Below are positions 8,680 through 17,196 of a stretch of 64,000 bases of DNA, in pieces. Source of the stretch: Streptomyces chartreusis. Lineage in GTDB: Bacteria > Actinomycetota > Actinomycetes > Streptomycetales > Streptomycetaceae. The position numbers and the translations under genes were made by a program. Below the pieces are notes generated by a model. The model did not search any database and was not told where the DNA came from. It worked only from the letters and a program-made list of their open reading frames with translations. The DNA lies in NCBI RefSeq assembly GCF_008704715.1, contig NZ_CP023689.1, positions 1,922,001 through 1,986,000 of the forward strand, given 5' to 3'. Positions within the stretch are counted from its first letter, which is position 1. The number at the start of each line of letters is the position of its first letter.

Positions 8680-9087
8680 ATGCAGCGAGGCAGTGACCGG
8701 CTGAGCGTTCACCGCGACGACGAGATGAAGCACGAGCTCCAAGGGCTGCTGCGGTCCGGACATCCGACCCGGACCGAGGAGTGGCACGATCCGGAGCCGT
8801 CCGCCGAGGACGACCCGCAGGTCGCGGGTGGTCCGGTGGCTCCGGGGACGTCGGCGGCGTCGCTGGCGACGGTACGGCTGGAGCTCGCGCGGTTCCTCGG
8901 CCGAAGCGCCTTCCCGGCGACCCCGCGGGACCTGATCCGCGAGCTGCGCCGGGGGTACGCGCCCGACGCCCTGGTCGAGTCGTTGGAGCGGCTGTCGCGA
9001 ACGTCGCACTATGCAAACGTCCAGGAGCTGGCCGAGGCCGTGACCGGCGGTGAGCGAGAGACCGCCGCCCGGCGCAGGAGCCGGTAG
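8680..9087 (+). CDS. DUF2795 domain protein
   Basis: 135 residues from the ATG at 8680, which follows a clear GGAGGG ribosome site; the longer frame to 8539 has no such site. The N-terminal half is charged and probably disordered. The C-terminal half (about 65-125) has the DUF2795 pattern: a LARFLGRSAFPATPRDLI segment followed by a second helix pair ending SHYANVQELAEAV, the repeated two-helix unit typical of the family. DUF2795 proteins are small, common in actinobacteria and of unknown function. It stands alone, with about 130 bp of leader upstream and 180 bp before the next gene. Confidence 0.75.
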   Translation: MQRGSDRLSVHRDDEMKHELQGLLRSGHPTRTEEWHDPEPSAEDDPQVAGGPVAPGTSAASLATVRLELARFLGRSAFPATPRDLIRELRRGYAPDALVESLERLSRTSHYANVQELAEAVTGGERETAARRRSR

Positions 9088-9269
9088 CACGAGATGGGCG
9101 CACAACGCCCCGCTTCGGACACATGAGTGCGCGGGCGTTCAGCACCCTTCGGCGGTCGGCCGGGACAACCGGTCGGCCGCCGGTGCCGGTTCCGCGGCCG
9201 CGACGGCGAGGCCGGCGCACGACGTAGTCACGAGGCCCTCACAGGGTCGCGGAAGGACACTGAGACATC

Positions 9270-9821
9270 ATGCGTATCGCTTTTCTGACCGCGCCCGAGG
9301 GCGTCGAGCAGATCGAGCTCACCGACCCTTGGCGGGCGGCGGTGGACGCGGGGCACGAGCCGGTGCTCGTGTCGACGAGGCCGGGCACGATCCAGGCGTT
9401 CCACCATCTCGACAAGGCGGAGAAGTTCCCCGTGCAGGAGGTCGTGGGCGAGACATCGGCCGGCACCTTCGGCGCGCTGGTGCTGCCGGGCGGGGTCGCC
9501 AACCCGGACTATCTGCGGATGAACCGCAAGGCCGTCGCCTTCGTACGGGACTTCTTCGACCGGGGCCTGCCGGTCGCGGCGATCTGCCACGCGGCCTGGA
9601 CGCTGGTGGAGGCGGACGTCGTACGCGGGCGGGTGCTCACCTCGTGGCCGAGCCTGCGGACCGATATCCGCAACGCCGGTGGCTCCTGGGTCGACGAGCA
9701 GGTACGGATCTGCGACCACGGCCCGAACGCGCTGGTCACCAGCCGTAGGCCGGACGACCTGAAGGCGTTCTGCGAGACGTTCCTCGAAGTGTTCGCCAGG
9801 GAGTCGAGGGCGGCCGTGTAA
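9270..9821 (+). CDS. DJ-1/PfpI family protein (type 1 glutamine amidotransferase-like)
   Basis: 183 residues, the usual length for this family. The nucleophile elbow AAICHAAW carries the conserved Cys (about residue 109), and the acidic partner expected near residue 15 may be Glu in VEQIEL. FGALVLPGG is the second typical motif. Members include protein deglycases, intracellular proteases and stress proteins such as general stress protein 18; the sequence does not say which. The gene is transcribed alone, with 180 bp upstream that contain no recognisable gene. The ATG at 9270 is about a dozen bases after a GGAAGGA element. Confidence 0.85.
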   Translation: MRIAFLTAPEGVEQIELTDPWRAAVDAGHEPVLVSTRPGTIQAFHHLDKAEKFPVQEVVGETSAGTFGALVLPGGVANPDYLRMNRKAVAFVRDFFDRGLPVAAICHAAWTLVEADVVRGRVLTSWPSLRTDIRNAGGSWVDEQVRICDHGPNALVTSRRPDDLKAFCETFLEVFARESRAAV

Positions 9822-9849
9822 GACGGGCGACCGCTGCAGGAAGCCACGC

Positions 9850-10095
9850 TCACATCGGCGGCGTCGCCCCGCCCGGCGCCCGGTCGCGGGCGCCCTCGCG
9901 GGTGCGGCCCGAGGCCACCGTGCGGCGTGGGTTGCGGCGCAGATACTCGCCCTCCAGCTGCGCCATCCGTTCGTTGTGGGCCCGAAGCGCGTCGTTCGAG
10001 CCGTACAGCAGCGTGTCGTGGCGCGTCCGGTGGATGTTCTCCAGCTCCTTCATGAGCTGTTGGTCGTCCAGCCGGCTGGGGTCGACTCCGGTCAT
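9850..10095 (-). CDS. DUF6158-like small protein
   Basis: 81 residues beginning MTGVDPSRLDDQQLMKELE. The N-terminal half is a conserved-looking helical hairpin with HRTRHDTLLYGSNDAL and LEGEYLRRNP motifs, which I associate with the actinobacterial DUF6158 family; the C-terminal half is Arg/Gly-rich and low in complexity. The start at 10095 is chosen because the family begins at this Met; the frame continues upstream to 10206 with another Met at 10125. No function is known to me. It is convergent with the DJ-1/PfpI gene, 28 bp apart. Confidence 0.6.
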   Translation of the reverse strand: MTGVDPSRLDDQQLMKELENIHRTRHDTLLYGSNDALRAHNERMAQLEGEYLRRNPRRTVASGRTREGARDRAPGGATPPM

Positions 10096-10379
10096 GGTGG
10101 TGCCCCGCTCGTCGTGTTCAACCATGCGGTCCCCGCACCCGCCCGTGAGCACGGGGCCCGCGGGCGGTGTACGGGAGACAGCCTTGGGTCTCGCTTCTGC
10201 ATCCACTGTACGAACAGCGGGGTCCCCGGGCCTCCGTGCGTGTCGGCACTTACCGGGCGCACGGCGGACAGACCCCGTACGCGGCGCCCGACGGCCCGGG
10301 TCGCGATCTTCGCCCGTGCGGGTGAGGTCTGCCGTTCACCCTCGGCAATGACCCCGAGCGACGGACCGTACGTCCACGG

Positions 10380-11999
10380 TTACCGAACCCGCTCGACCCT
10401 CCGCTCGTCCCACACCGGCTCCGCCGTCTCCCGTACCCGTCCGTCGCTGCCGAAGACCAGGTAGCGGTCGAAGGAGCGGGCGAACCAGCGGTCGTGGGTG
10501 ACCGAAAGTACCGTGCCCTCGAATGCCTCCAGCCCCTCCTGGAGCGCCTCGGCGGACTCCAGGTCGAGGTTGTCGGTGGGCTCGTCGAGGAGCAGGGCCG
10601 TCACTCCCTGCAGCTCCAGCAGGAGGATCTGGAAGCGGGCCTGCTGGCCGCCGGACAGACGGTCGAACGTCTGCTCGGCCTGCTGGGTCAGCTCGTAGCG
10701 GCGCAGACGGGACATCGCGGCGCCCCGGTCCTGCGCGTGCTCCTTCCACAGGATGTCCAGGAGGGTCCGGCCGAGCAGCTCGGGGTGCGCGTGGGTCTGG
10801 GCGAAGTGCCCGGGCACGACCCGCGCGCCGAGCTTCCACTGCCCGGTGTGCGCCACGTCGTCGCCGGCCAGCAGCCGCAGGAAGTGCGACTTGCCGGAGC
10901 CGTTGGAGCCGAGGACGGCGACCCGCTCGCCGTAGAAGACCTCCAGCGAGAACGGCTTCATCAGGTTCGTGAGCTCGAGGCTCTCGCAGGTGACGGCCCG
11001 CACGCCGGTGCGGCCGCCCTTCAGCCGCATCCGGATGTCCTGCTCGCGCGGCGGCTCCGGCGGCGGTCCCGCCTCCTCGAACTTGCGCAGCCGGGTCTGG
11101 GCGGCCCGGTAGCGGGAGGCCATGTCCGGGCTGTTCTCAGCCGCCTGACGAAGTGTCAGTACGAGCTTCTTCAGCTGCGCGTGCTTCTCGTCCCAGCGTT
11201 TGCGCAGCTCCTCGAAGCGGGCGAACCGGGCACGGCGGGCCTCGTGATAGGTGCCGAAGCCGCCGCCGTGCACCCAGGCGTCCGCCCCGGCCGGCGAGGG
11301 CTCCACCGACACGATCTTCTCGGCCGCGCGGGCCAGCAGCTCCCGGTCGTGGGAGACGAAGAGGACCGTCTTGCGGGTCTCCTTCAGCCGCTCCTCCAGC
11401 CATCGCTTGCCGGGCACGTCGAGGTAGTTGTCGGGCTCGTCTAGCAGCAGCACCTCGTCGGTGCCGCGCAGCAGCGCCTCCAGCACCAGGCGCTTCTGCT
11501 CACCACCGGACAGGGTGCGCACCTGCCGCCACTGCGCCTTGTCGTACGGCACGCCGAGCGCGGCCGTGGTGCACATGTCCCACAGCGTCTCGGCCTCGTA
11601 CCCGCGCACCTCGGCCCAGTCGGAGAGGGCCTGCGCGTACTTCAGCTGGGCGGCCTCGTCGTCGACGGTCATGATGGCGTGCTCGGCGGCGTCGACGGCC
11701 TGCGCGGCCGCGCGGATCCGGGGCGGCGCGACCGACACCAGCAGATCGCGCACGGTCGTCTCGTCCCGTACGGATCCCACGAACTGGCGCATCACCCCGA
11801 GACCGCCGCTGACGGTGACGGTGCCGCCGTGCGGTTTCAGTTCCCCGGAGATCAGTCGCAGCAGGGTCGTCTTGCCGGCGCCGTTGGGTCCGACCAGCGC
11901 CACGATGGCGCCCTCCCCCACGCGGAAGGACACGTCGCCGAGCAACGCCCTCCCGTCGGGGAGGTAGTACTCGAGGTGCGCGGCTTCCAGATGTCCCAT
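10380..11999 (-). CDS. ABC-F family ATP-binding protein
   Basis: 539 residues from the ATG at 11999 (MGHLEAAHLEYYLPDGR). There are two ABC cassettes and no membrane segment. Cassette 1 has Walker A GPNGAGKTT, signature LSGGEQKR and Walker B LLLDEP; cassette 2 has GSNGSGKS, LSGGQQAR and LLLDEPTDNLD. The two are joined by a charged helical linker (about 250-320), as in ABC-F translation factors that bind the ribosomal E site and throttle translation or protect against antibiotics. The short helical linker and lack of a long C-terminal tail do not let me assign a specific subclass (EttA-like or antibiotic resistance). The gene is alone on this strand. Confidence 0.9.
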   Translation of the reverse strand: MGHLEAAHLEYYLPDGRALLGDVSFRVGEGAIVALVGPNGAGKTTLLRLISGELKPHGGTVTVSGGLGVMRQFVGSVRDETTVRDLLVSVAPPRIRAAAQAVDAAEHAIMTVDDEAAQLKYAQALSDWAEVRGYEAETLWDMCTTAALGVPYDKAQWRQVRTLSGGEQKRLVLEALLRGTDEVLLLDEPDNYLDVPGKRWLEERLKETRKTVLFVSHDRELLARAAEKIVSVEPSPAGADAWVHGGGFGTYHEARRARFARFEELRKRWDEKHAQLKKLVLTLRQAAENSPDMASRYRAAQTRLRKFEEAGPPPEPPREQDIRMRLKGGRTGVRAVTCESLELTNLMKPFSLEVFYGERVAVLGSNGSGKSHFLRLLAGDDVAHTGQWKLGARVVPGHFAQTHAHPELLGRTLLDILWKEHAQDRGAAMSRLRRYELTQQAEQTFDRLSGGQQARFQILLLELQGVTALLLDEPTDNLDLESAEALQEGLEAFEGTVLSVTHDRWFARSFDRYLVFGSDGRVRETAEPVWDERRVERVR

Positions 12000-12145
12000 G
12001 GACCGGATTGTGCGGGCCGCCTCGGAGCGCGGGCAAACCGTTATCCGCGGCGGCGGGCGAGAAACCGCCCTCGGGCCTCTTTCGGCCTCCACTGGAGGGC
12101 CTCCACGAGAGCTGCTACGAGGAGACCGCCGCTACGAGACCGCCG

Positions 12146-12805
12146 CTACGGCAGGTCCTCCTCCACGGCCTGCCCGGCCGGTCCGCTCTCCCCCGTCGAC
12201 GCCACGACCGCGCCCGCCCACGACAACGCCTTCCACCCGTCCTCGGGTGAACCCTCCAGGACCACCACGCCGGTGTTGTCGAGCGGATGCGCTCCCGCGA
12301 AGGCGACGTCGACATTGGCCACCCGGGCCGCCGCCCACATGCGGATCGCGGCGCCGTGGCTGACCAGGGCGACCGTCCCGGCCCCGCTGCCGGCGGCCTC
12401 GGCGACCACCGCGTCGTAGCGCGCGAGTGCCTCCGCACCGCTCTCGCCGCCCGGCATGCGCAGCTCCGTGTCGCCCGCCGCCCAGGCGAACACCGTCCGC
12501 ATGTAGACATGCCCGGCCTCGGTGTCGCCCGGCAGCATCTCCAGGTCGCCGGCGAACACCTCGCGGATGCCGGCGCGGACGATCACGTCCAGGCCGCGGG
12601 CGGCGGCCAGCGGGGCGGCGGTGAGCTGGGTGCGGACGAGGGTGGATGCGTAGATCGCCTCGATGTCCTCGCCGGTCAGGGCGGCGGGCAGCGCGGCGGC
12701 CTGCCGTTCGCCGAGCTCGGTGAGACCGGGGCCGGGGACGGCGGTGTCGAGGAGGTAGTCCACATTGGTCGGGGTCTGGCCGTGGCGGACGAGCAGCAGG
12801 CGCAT
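12146..12805 (-). CDS. Histidine phosphatase family protein (phosphoglycerate mutase-like)
   Basis: 219 residues. The N-terminal RHGQT motif (LLLVRHGQTPTN) carries the catalytic phospho-acceptor His, and the second catalytic His is in VALVSHGAAIRMW (about residue 149). These define the histidine phosphatase superfamily; substrates range from phosphoglycerate to alpha-ribazole phosphate and sugar phosphates and cannot be predicted here. It diverges from the PAP2-kinase gene, the two starts being only 72 bp apart, so their promoters must overlap or lie very close together. Confidence 0.88.
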   Translation of the reverse strand: MRLLLVRHGQTPTNVDYLLDTAVPGPGLTELGERQAAALPAALTGEDIEAIYASTLVRTQLTAAPLAAARGLDVIVRAGIREVFAGDLEMLPGDTEAGHVYMRTVFAWAAGDTELRMPGGESGAEALARYDAVVAEAAGSGAGTVALVSHGAAIRMWAAARVANVDVAFAGAHPLDNTGVVVLEGSPEDGWKALSWAGAVVASTGESGPAGQAVEEDLP

Positions 12806-12877
12806 CTACGGGTTCCTCCGTGTGTCGGTCACCGCCGGCCGGACAGCAATCGGCCACTTCAGGGTACCCAGCCCTGT

Positions 12878-14371
12878 ATGAGCCCAGACGTCGACCTCAC
12901 CGTCCTCAAGCCCGGCCGGCACGCCCTGCGCGACCGGTTCCTCTCCCTCGACTCGCGGCTGTTCGAGTTCGCCGCCGAGCAGCACTGGCCGTACGCCGAG
13001 CGGATCCTGCCGCGGCTGAGCCGGAGCGCGAACCACGGGCTGCTGTGGTTCGCGGCGGGTGCCGTCATCGCCGCCAGCCGTACGCCACGGGCCCGCCGGG
13101 CCGCGGTGCGGGGCCTGGCCTCGCTGAGCCTCGCCTCGCTGACCATCAACACCGTCGGCAAGCGGTCGGTGCGCCGGACCCGGCCCACGCTCGATCCCGT
13201 TCCGCTGGTCCGGCAGCTGAAGCGGCAGCCGATCACGACCTCGTTCCCGTCCGGGCACGCCGCCTCGGCGGCCGCGTTCGCCACCGGTGTCGCCCTGGAG
13301 TCGCCCGCCTGGGGCCTGGCGGTGGCGCCGATCGCCTGGTCGGTGGCGCTGTCGCGGGTGTACACCGGCGTGCACTTCCCCAGCGATGTGCTGGCGGGCG
13401 CGGCGCTGGGCGCGGGCGCCGCCTTCGCCGTACGGGGCATGGTGCCCACGCGTGTCCGGCAGGTCCCGCCGGCCAGGCCCCGTACGGATGTCCCGGCGCT
13501 GACCGAGGGGGACGGCCTGATCGTGGTGGCGAACAGGGCGGCGGGCACCTCCGACCGGGTGCACGCCCTGCTGGACCTGCTGCCGCGCGCCGAGCTCGTC
13601 GAGTGCGAACCGGCGGACATCGCAGCCGAGTTGGACAAGGCTGCGGGCCGCGCCCAGGTGCTCGGGGTGTGCGGCGGCGACGGCACGGTGAACGCGGCGG
13701 CCGAGGTGGCGCTGCGGCACGACCTCCCGCTGGCCGTGCTGCCCGGCGGCACGCTGAACCACTTCGCCCTCGACCTGGGTGTGGAGAGCGAACGCGACGT
13801 CGGCCGGGCCGTCCAGCGCGGCGAGGCGGTGCGCGTGGACGTGGGCCGCTTCAGGTGCGGTGCGCAGGAGGGGCTGTTCCTCAACACGTGCAGTCTCGGC
13901 GTGTATCCGGAGCTGGTGCGCGAGCGCGACCGCTTCGCGCCCCGGATCGGCGACTGGCCGGCCGGGGTGGTGGCGGCGCTGCGCGTGCTGCGCCGGGACC
14001 GCCATCCGCTCCAGGCCGAAGTGGCGGGCAGCTCGCACCCGTTGTGGCTGCTGTTCGCCGGGAACGGCACCTACCACCGGCTGGGCCTGGCGCCCGCGCG
14101 CCGGCTGAACCTCGCGGACGGGGTGCTCGACGTAAGGGTCGTGCACGGCGGCCGGCGGCCCGCGCTGCGCCTGCTCGCCGCGGCCGTCGCGGGCCCCCTG
14201 ACCCGCTCCCCCGCGCACGCGGCGGTCCAGGTCGGCCGCCTGCGGCTGACGGGCGTCACTCCGGGGGCGCTGCTCGCCTACGACGGTGAAGTCACCGAGG
14301 TGGGCGGTGAGGTGACGCTGGAGAAGCTGCCGGAGGCGCTGACGGTCTACCGTCCGCTGATCGGTTCCTGA
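12878..14371 (+). CDS. PAP2 phosphatase - diacylglycerol kinase catalytic domain fusion
   Basis: 497 residues from the ATG at 12878 (MSPDVDLTVLK); the frame extends far upstream but only over the antisense of the neighbouring phosphatase gene. The N-terminal half has the three PAP2 motifs: KRSVRRTRP, PSGHAAS and SRVYTGVHFPSD (residues about 95-175), with hydrophobic helices around them, so it is membrane-associated. The C-terminal half (about 210-497) is a lipid/diacylglycerol kinase catalytic domain with NRAAG and the nucleotide-binding GGDGTVN motif. The fusion pairs a lipid phosphatase with a lipid kinase and probably recycles phosphatidate or undecaprenyl lipids; the direction in vivo is unknown. 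Confidence 0.88.
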   Translation: MSPDVDLTVLKPGRHALRDRFLSLDSRLFEFAAEQHWPYAERILPRLSRSANHGLLWFAAGAVIAASRTPRARRAAVRGLASLSLASLTINTVGKRSVRRTRPTLDPVPLVRQLKRQPITTSFPSGHAASAAAFATGVALESPAWGLAVAPIAWSVALSRVYTGVHFPSDVLAGAALGAGAAFAVRGMVPTRVRQVPPARPRTDVPALTEGDGLIVVANRAAGTSDRVHALLDLLPRAELVECEPADIAAELDKAAGRAQVLGVCGGDGTVNAAAEVALRHDLPLAVLPGGTLNHFALDLGVESERDVGRAVQRGEAVRVDVGRFRCGAQEGLFLNTCSLGVYPELVRERDRFAPRIGDWPAGVVAALRVLRRDRHPLQAEVAGSSHPLWLLFAGNGTYHRLGLAPARRLNLADGVLDVRVVHGGRRPALRLLAAAVAGPLTRSPAHAAVQVGRLRLTGVTPGALLAYDGEVTEVGGEVTLEKLPEALTVYRPLIGS

Positions 14372-14507
14372 TCCGCTTCCGACACCCCGTCAGTCCACAT
14401 CGCAAAATGCAGGTCTCAGCATTCGACATGCGGGCGTACGGTGTCGAGTACCGCCCGGCGGGGCCGCGCGCCCCGTGAGCCGGTACGACGAGACGAGGGG
14501 ATCAGGC

Positions 14508-15353
14508 ATGTCGAAGGCACAGCCGGACGCACACTCCAAGGCGCGGGAGACCGCCGTCTACACGCACGGGCACCACGAGTCCGTGCTGCGTTCGCACACC
14601 TGGCGCACCGCGGCCAACTCGGCGGCCTACCTGCTCGACTCGCTGAAGCCGCACATGCGGATCCTGGACGTCGGCTGCGGCCCGGGCACGATCACCGCGG
14701 ACCTGGCCGCCCTGGTCCCGGACGGCCGTGTCACGGGCGTCGACCGGGCGCCGGGGATCCTGGAGCAGGCCCGGGCCACGGCAGCCGGGCGGGGTGTGCC
14801 GAACGTCGATTTCGCGGTGGCGGACGTGCACGGCCTGGACTTCCCGGACGAGACGTTCTGCGTGGTCCACGCCCACCAGGTGCTGCAGCACGTCGGCGAT
14901 CCGGTGGGCGCGCTGCGCGAGATGGCGCGGGTCACCAGGCCGGGTGGTCTCATCGCGGTCCGCGACTCCGACTACGGGGCCATGTCCTGGTATCCGCCGT
15001 CCCGCGGCATGGACGACTGGCTGGAGCTGTACCGCCGGGTCGCGCGCGCCAACGGCGGTGAGCCGGACGCCGGACGCCGGCTGAAGTCCTGGGCGCTGCA
15101 AGCGGGGCTCACCGACGTCACGGCGACGTCGAGCACCTGGACCTTCTCGACCGAGGAGGAGCGGGACTGGTGGAGCGGGCTGTGGGCGGACCGCACGCTG
15201 GCCTCGGCGTATGCCGAGCGTGCCACGGAGGGCGGGCACGCGACCGCCGAGGAGCTGCGGGCGGTCTCGGAGGCATGGCGGGAGTGGGGGCGGCGCGGCG
15301 ACGGCTGGTTCAGCGTGCTGCACGGGGAGATTCTGTGCCGGAAAGAAGCCTGA
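14508..15353 (+). CDS. SAM-dependent methyltransferase (class I)
   Basis: 281 residues from the ATG at 14508, which has a GAGGGG ribosome site 7 nt upstream; a GTG at 14475 is possible but less well placed. Motif I is LDVGCGPGTI (about residues 48-57), followed by an acidic residue in VTGVDRAPG and motif IV around VVHAHQVLQH. The C-terminal third probably shapes the substrate pocket. It resembles the UbiE/Coq5-type methyltransferase_11/25 group; the substrate is unknown. It runs into a small hydrophobic protein gene 42 bp downstream on the same strand. Confidence 0.85.
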   Translation: MSKAQPDAHSKARETAVYTHGHHESVLRSHTWRTAANSAAYLLDSLKPHMRILDVGCGPGTITADLAALVPDGRVTGVDRAPGILEQARATAAGRGVPNVDFAVADVHGLDFPDETFCVVHAHQVLQHVGDPVGALREMARVTRPGGLIAVRDSDYGAMSWYPPSRGMDDWLELYRRVARANGGEPDAGRRLKSWALQAGLTDVTATSSTWTFSTEEERDWWSGLWADRTLASAYAERATEGGHATAEELRAVSEAWREWGRRGDGWFSVLHGEILCRKEA

Positions 15354-15395
15354 ACGGCGAATTATTGGTAACTCGCACGAGCAGGAGGTTGGACT

Positions 15396-15566
15396 ATGAT
15401 TCCTATTCTGCTCGTGCTGCTGCTGGCGCTGATTCTGTTCGGTGCCGGATTCGCGTTGAAGGCCCTTTGGTGGATCGCGATCGTGGTTCTCGTCGTATGG
15501 CTTCTGGGATTCGTGATGCGTGGCACGACCACGGCAGGGGGCAGGGGACGCTGGTATCGATGGTGA
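15396..15566 (+). CDS. Small hydrophobic membrane protein, 56 aa
   Basis: A 56-residue frame (MIPILLVLLLALILFGAG...) preceded by a strong GCAGGAGG ribosome site. Residues 2-17 and about 25-41 are two hydrophobic helices separated by a short KALWW turn, followed by a basic, Gly/Arg-rich tail ending in RGRWYRW. Its composition is that of the small 'hydrophobic protein' annotated in many Streptomyces, of unknown function. The region just upstream (GAATTATTGGTAAC) is more AT-rich than its surroundings and may hold its own promoter. It converges on gvpK, 25 bp apart. Confidence 0.7.
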   Translation: MIPILLVLLLALILFGAGFALKALWWIAIVVLVVWLLGFVMRGTTTAGGRGRWYRW

Positions 15567-15597
15567 GTTGATCCGACTTCCCGAGTCGAATTCACTC
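15563..15597. terminator. Imperfect hairpin between convergent genes
   Basis: An inverted repeat (GTGAGTT...CGAC paired with GTCG..AATTCAC) lies across the stop codon of the 56-aa gene and the stop of gvpK. It could end transcription from both sides. There is no U-tract, and the stem has a 4-nt bulge. Confidence 0.3.
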
Positions 15598-15876
15598 CCT
15601 GGGAAGCAGCGGTCCGAGCGGCCCGAGGTCCAGATTCAGGTCCTCGGGCCGCAGCCCGTACCGCTCCCGGAGTTCGGCCATCCGGTCCTCCAGCAGCATC
15701 AGCGTCAGCCCGATCCGCTCCTCCTGCTCCTCGTCCAGCTCGCCCGTGTCGAAGCGGCGCAGCGCCTGGCGTTCCATGAGCTGGCGGAGCAACTCGACGA
15801 CCGTCAGGACGAGTTTCACGAGGTCGCGTTCGACCGTGTCGGGGTCGAGGTCCAGCCGGTTGCGCGGTGACGTCAT
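15592..15876 (-). CDS. gvpK: Gas vesicle protein GvpK
   Basis: 94 residues, typical GvpK size. Conserved features: RNRLDLDPDTVERDLVKLVL at the N-terminus, then VVELLRQLMERQALRR and a C-terminal helix with GLRPEDLNLDLG. GvpK is an accessory protein needed for gas vesicle formation, of unclear exact role. It is the last gene of the operon and its start overlaps the gvpS stop by 4 nt (15873-15876), so it is translationally coupled. Confidence 0.93.
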   Translation of the reverse strand: MTSPRNRLDLDPDTVERDLVKLVLTVVELLRQLMERQALRRFDTGELDEEQEERIGLTLMLLEDRMAELRERYGLRPEDLNLDLGPLGPLLPRE

Positions 15877-16061
15877 GTCAACTCTCCCCAGGGCGACGGG
15901 ACCTGCTCGTTGACGGAGCTGATCAGCGCGTTCAGGTCGATGCGCACGAGGTCGACGTCGGCGATGCGCAGGGTGATGTCGCCGGTGACGACGACGCCCC
16001 CGGCGAGCAGCCGGTCGAGCAGGTCCACGAGCGCGACCTCACGGCGTTCGACGACGGTCAC
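15873..16061 (-). CDS. gvpS: Gas vesicle protein GvpS (GvpA/GvpJ family)
   Basis: 62 residues of the gvpA/J/M/S family: VALVDLLDRLLAGGVVVTGDITLRIADVDLV matches the helix-strand-strand core of the shell protein family, but the protein is shorter than GvpA and ends soon after the second helix. It is probably a minor shell or nucleation component. Start and stop both overlap neighbours by 4 nt (with gvpL upstream and gvpK downstream). Confidence 0.88.
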   Translation of the reverse strand: MTVVERREVALVDLLDRLLAGGVVVTGDITLRIADVDLVRIDLNALISSVNEQVPSPWGELT

Positions 16062-16852
16062 CGGTCCACCTCCGACTCCTCGGCGAACTCACCCGTGAAG
16101 GAATACGCCGCCCACGGCCCGGTCAGTTCGACCCGGATTCCGGGGGCGTCGTCCTTCTCCCGGTCCACCAGTTCCACGAATTCCTCGGAATCCGAGCGCG
16201 GCACCAGATAGGCGGCATTGAGCACGTTCTGCCCGGACGCGCCCGAAAGCGTGGCGTTCTGCGGGGCGTGCAGCCGGGCCTCCTCACCGAAAGCGGAAAG
16301 CGTTTCGTGCAGCCGCCCGGCGAATTCGGTGGCCCGCTGCCACACGTCCTCGTGGGCGCGCGTCTGCATTCGGCGCCGGCGCAGATAGTCACGGCCCGAC
16401 CCCGCCGCGTGCTCGGGCGGGCCGGGCGCGGTGGGCTCGGCGGCTTCCGTGGGCTCTCTCTCCACGTACACCTTGACGCCCCACTCCACCCGGCCCTCCA
16501 GCCGGTCCAGGACGCGCAGGAAGTCCTGCTCGCGCGCCTCCATCATGGTCCGTACGCCGCTGTCGTCCCGGAAGACGGTGCCGAGCCGCAGCGGCAACGG
16601 CGTGGTGACGGCGGTGAGCGCGTCGATGACCTGCTGATGGGCGCGGGCCGTGACGGTGAGCCAGTCCAGGTCCTCCAGGTGGGCGCGCAGCGGCGCCTCG
16701 GCGAAGTCCGACTCGGGCACCGTGCTGACGACGGCGACCAGGCCGTGGTGGGTGAGCTGCTTGGGCGGCGCCCCGGCGACCCCTGTCAGCTGCGCCTGGA
16801 GGGCGGAGCGAAAGGGGCGGCACACGGCGTAGACGTAACGCAGAGCGGTCAT
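16058..16852 (-). CDS. gvpL: Gas vesicle protein GvpL/GvpF family
   Basis: 264 residues, with the GvpL/GvpF opening RYVYAVCR and a later VEWGVKVYVER segment (about 130-142) and an ATEFAGRLHETLS helix. This is the second member of the family in the operon (the other is the 255-aa gvpF at 19199-19966). Members interact with GvpA and assist vesicle assembly. Position between gvpJ and gvpS fits the actinomycete order, which is why I call it gvpL rather than gvpF. Four-nucleotide overlaps on both sides. Confidence 0.9.
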   Translation of the reverse strand: MTALRYVYAVCRPFRSALQAQLTGVAGAPPKQLTHHGLVAVVSTVPESDFAEAPLRAHLEDLDWLTVTARAHQQVIDALTAVTTPLPLRLGTVFRDDSGVRTMMEAREQDFLRVLDRLEGRVEWGVKVYVEREPTEAAEPTAPGPPEHAAGSGRDYLRRRRMQTRAHEDVWQRATEFAGRLHETLSAFGEEARLHAPQNATLSGASGQNVLNAAYLVPRSDSEEFVELVDREKDDAPGIRVELTGPWAAYSFTGEFAEESEVDR

Positions 16853-17196
16853 GGGGCCTCCTCCTGCGCGCGGGCGCTCTCCCTGGCCGGCTCCAGCTGC
16901 TCGAGCCGCTCCAGTCGCTCACGCAACTCGGCGTTCTCCCTGGCCAGTTCGTTGCGGCGGGCGCGGGAGGACAACGCGGGGTCGTCCTCCCACCAGTCGA
17001 TGCCCATCTCCTTCGCCTTGTCGACGGAGGCCACGATGAGGCGGAGCTTGATGGTCAGGAGCTCGATGTCGAGCAGGTTGATCCGGATGTCGCCCGCGAT
17101 CACGATGCCCTTGTCGAGCACCCGTTCCAGGATGTCCGCGAGGTTGGCTCCGCTGCCCTGGCTGTAGGGCTCGGGCAGCCTGCTGGACATGGTCAT
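16849..17196 (-). CDS. gvpJ: Gas vesicle protein GvpJ (GvpA family)
   Basis: 115 residues. Residues about 18-66 are the GvpA-like core (LADILERVLDKGIVIAGDIR, then LLDIELLTIKLRLIVASVDKA). The C-terminal 50 residues form a charged coiled-coil-like helix (RNELARENAELRERLERLEQLE), not found in the main shell protein. GvpJ is a minor, essential component probably involved in nucleation or the conical ends. Overlaps gvpL and gvpZ by 4 nt each. Confidence 0.9.
   Translation of the reverse strand: MTMSSRLPEPYSQGSGANLADILERVLDKGIVIAGDIRINLLDIELLTIKLRLIVASVDKAKEMGIDWWEDDPALSSRARRNELARENAELRERLERLEQLEPARESARAQEEAP

Noticed and set aside
12287..12877. Long N-terminal extension of the PAP2-kinase gene
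   Set aside because: It is antisense to the histidine phosphatase gene and has no PAP2-like sequence; the ATG at 12878 fits the family.
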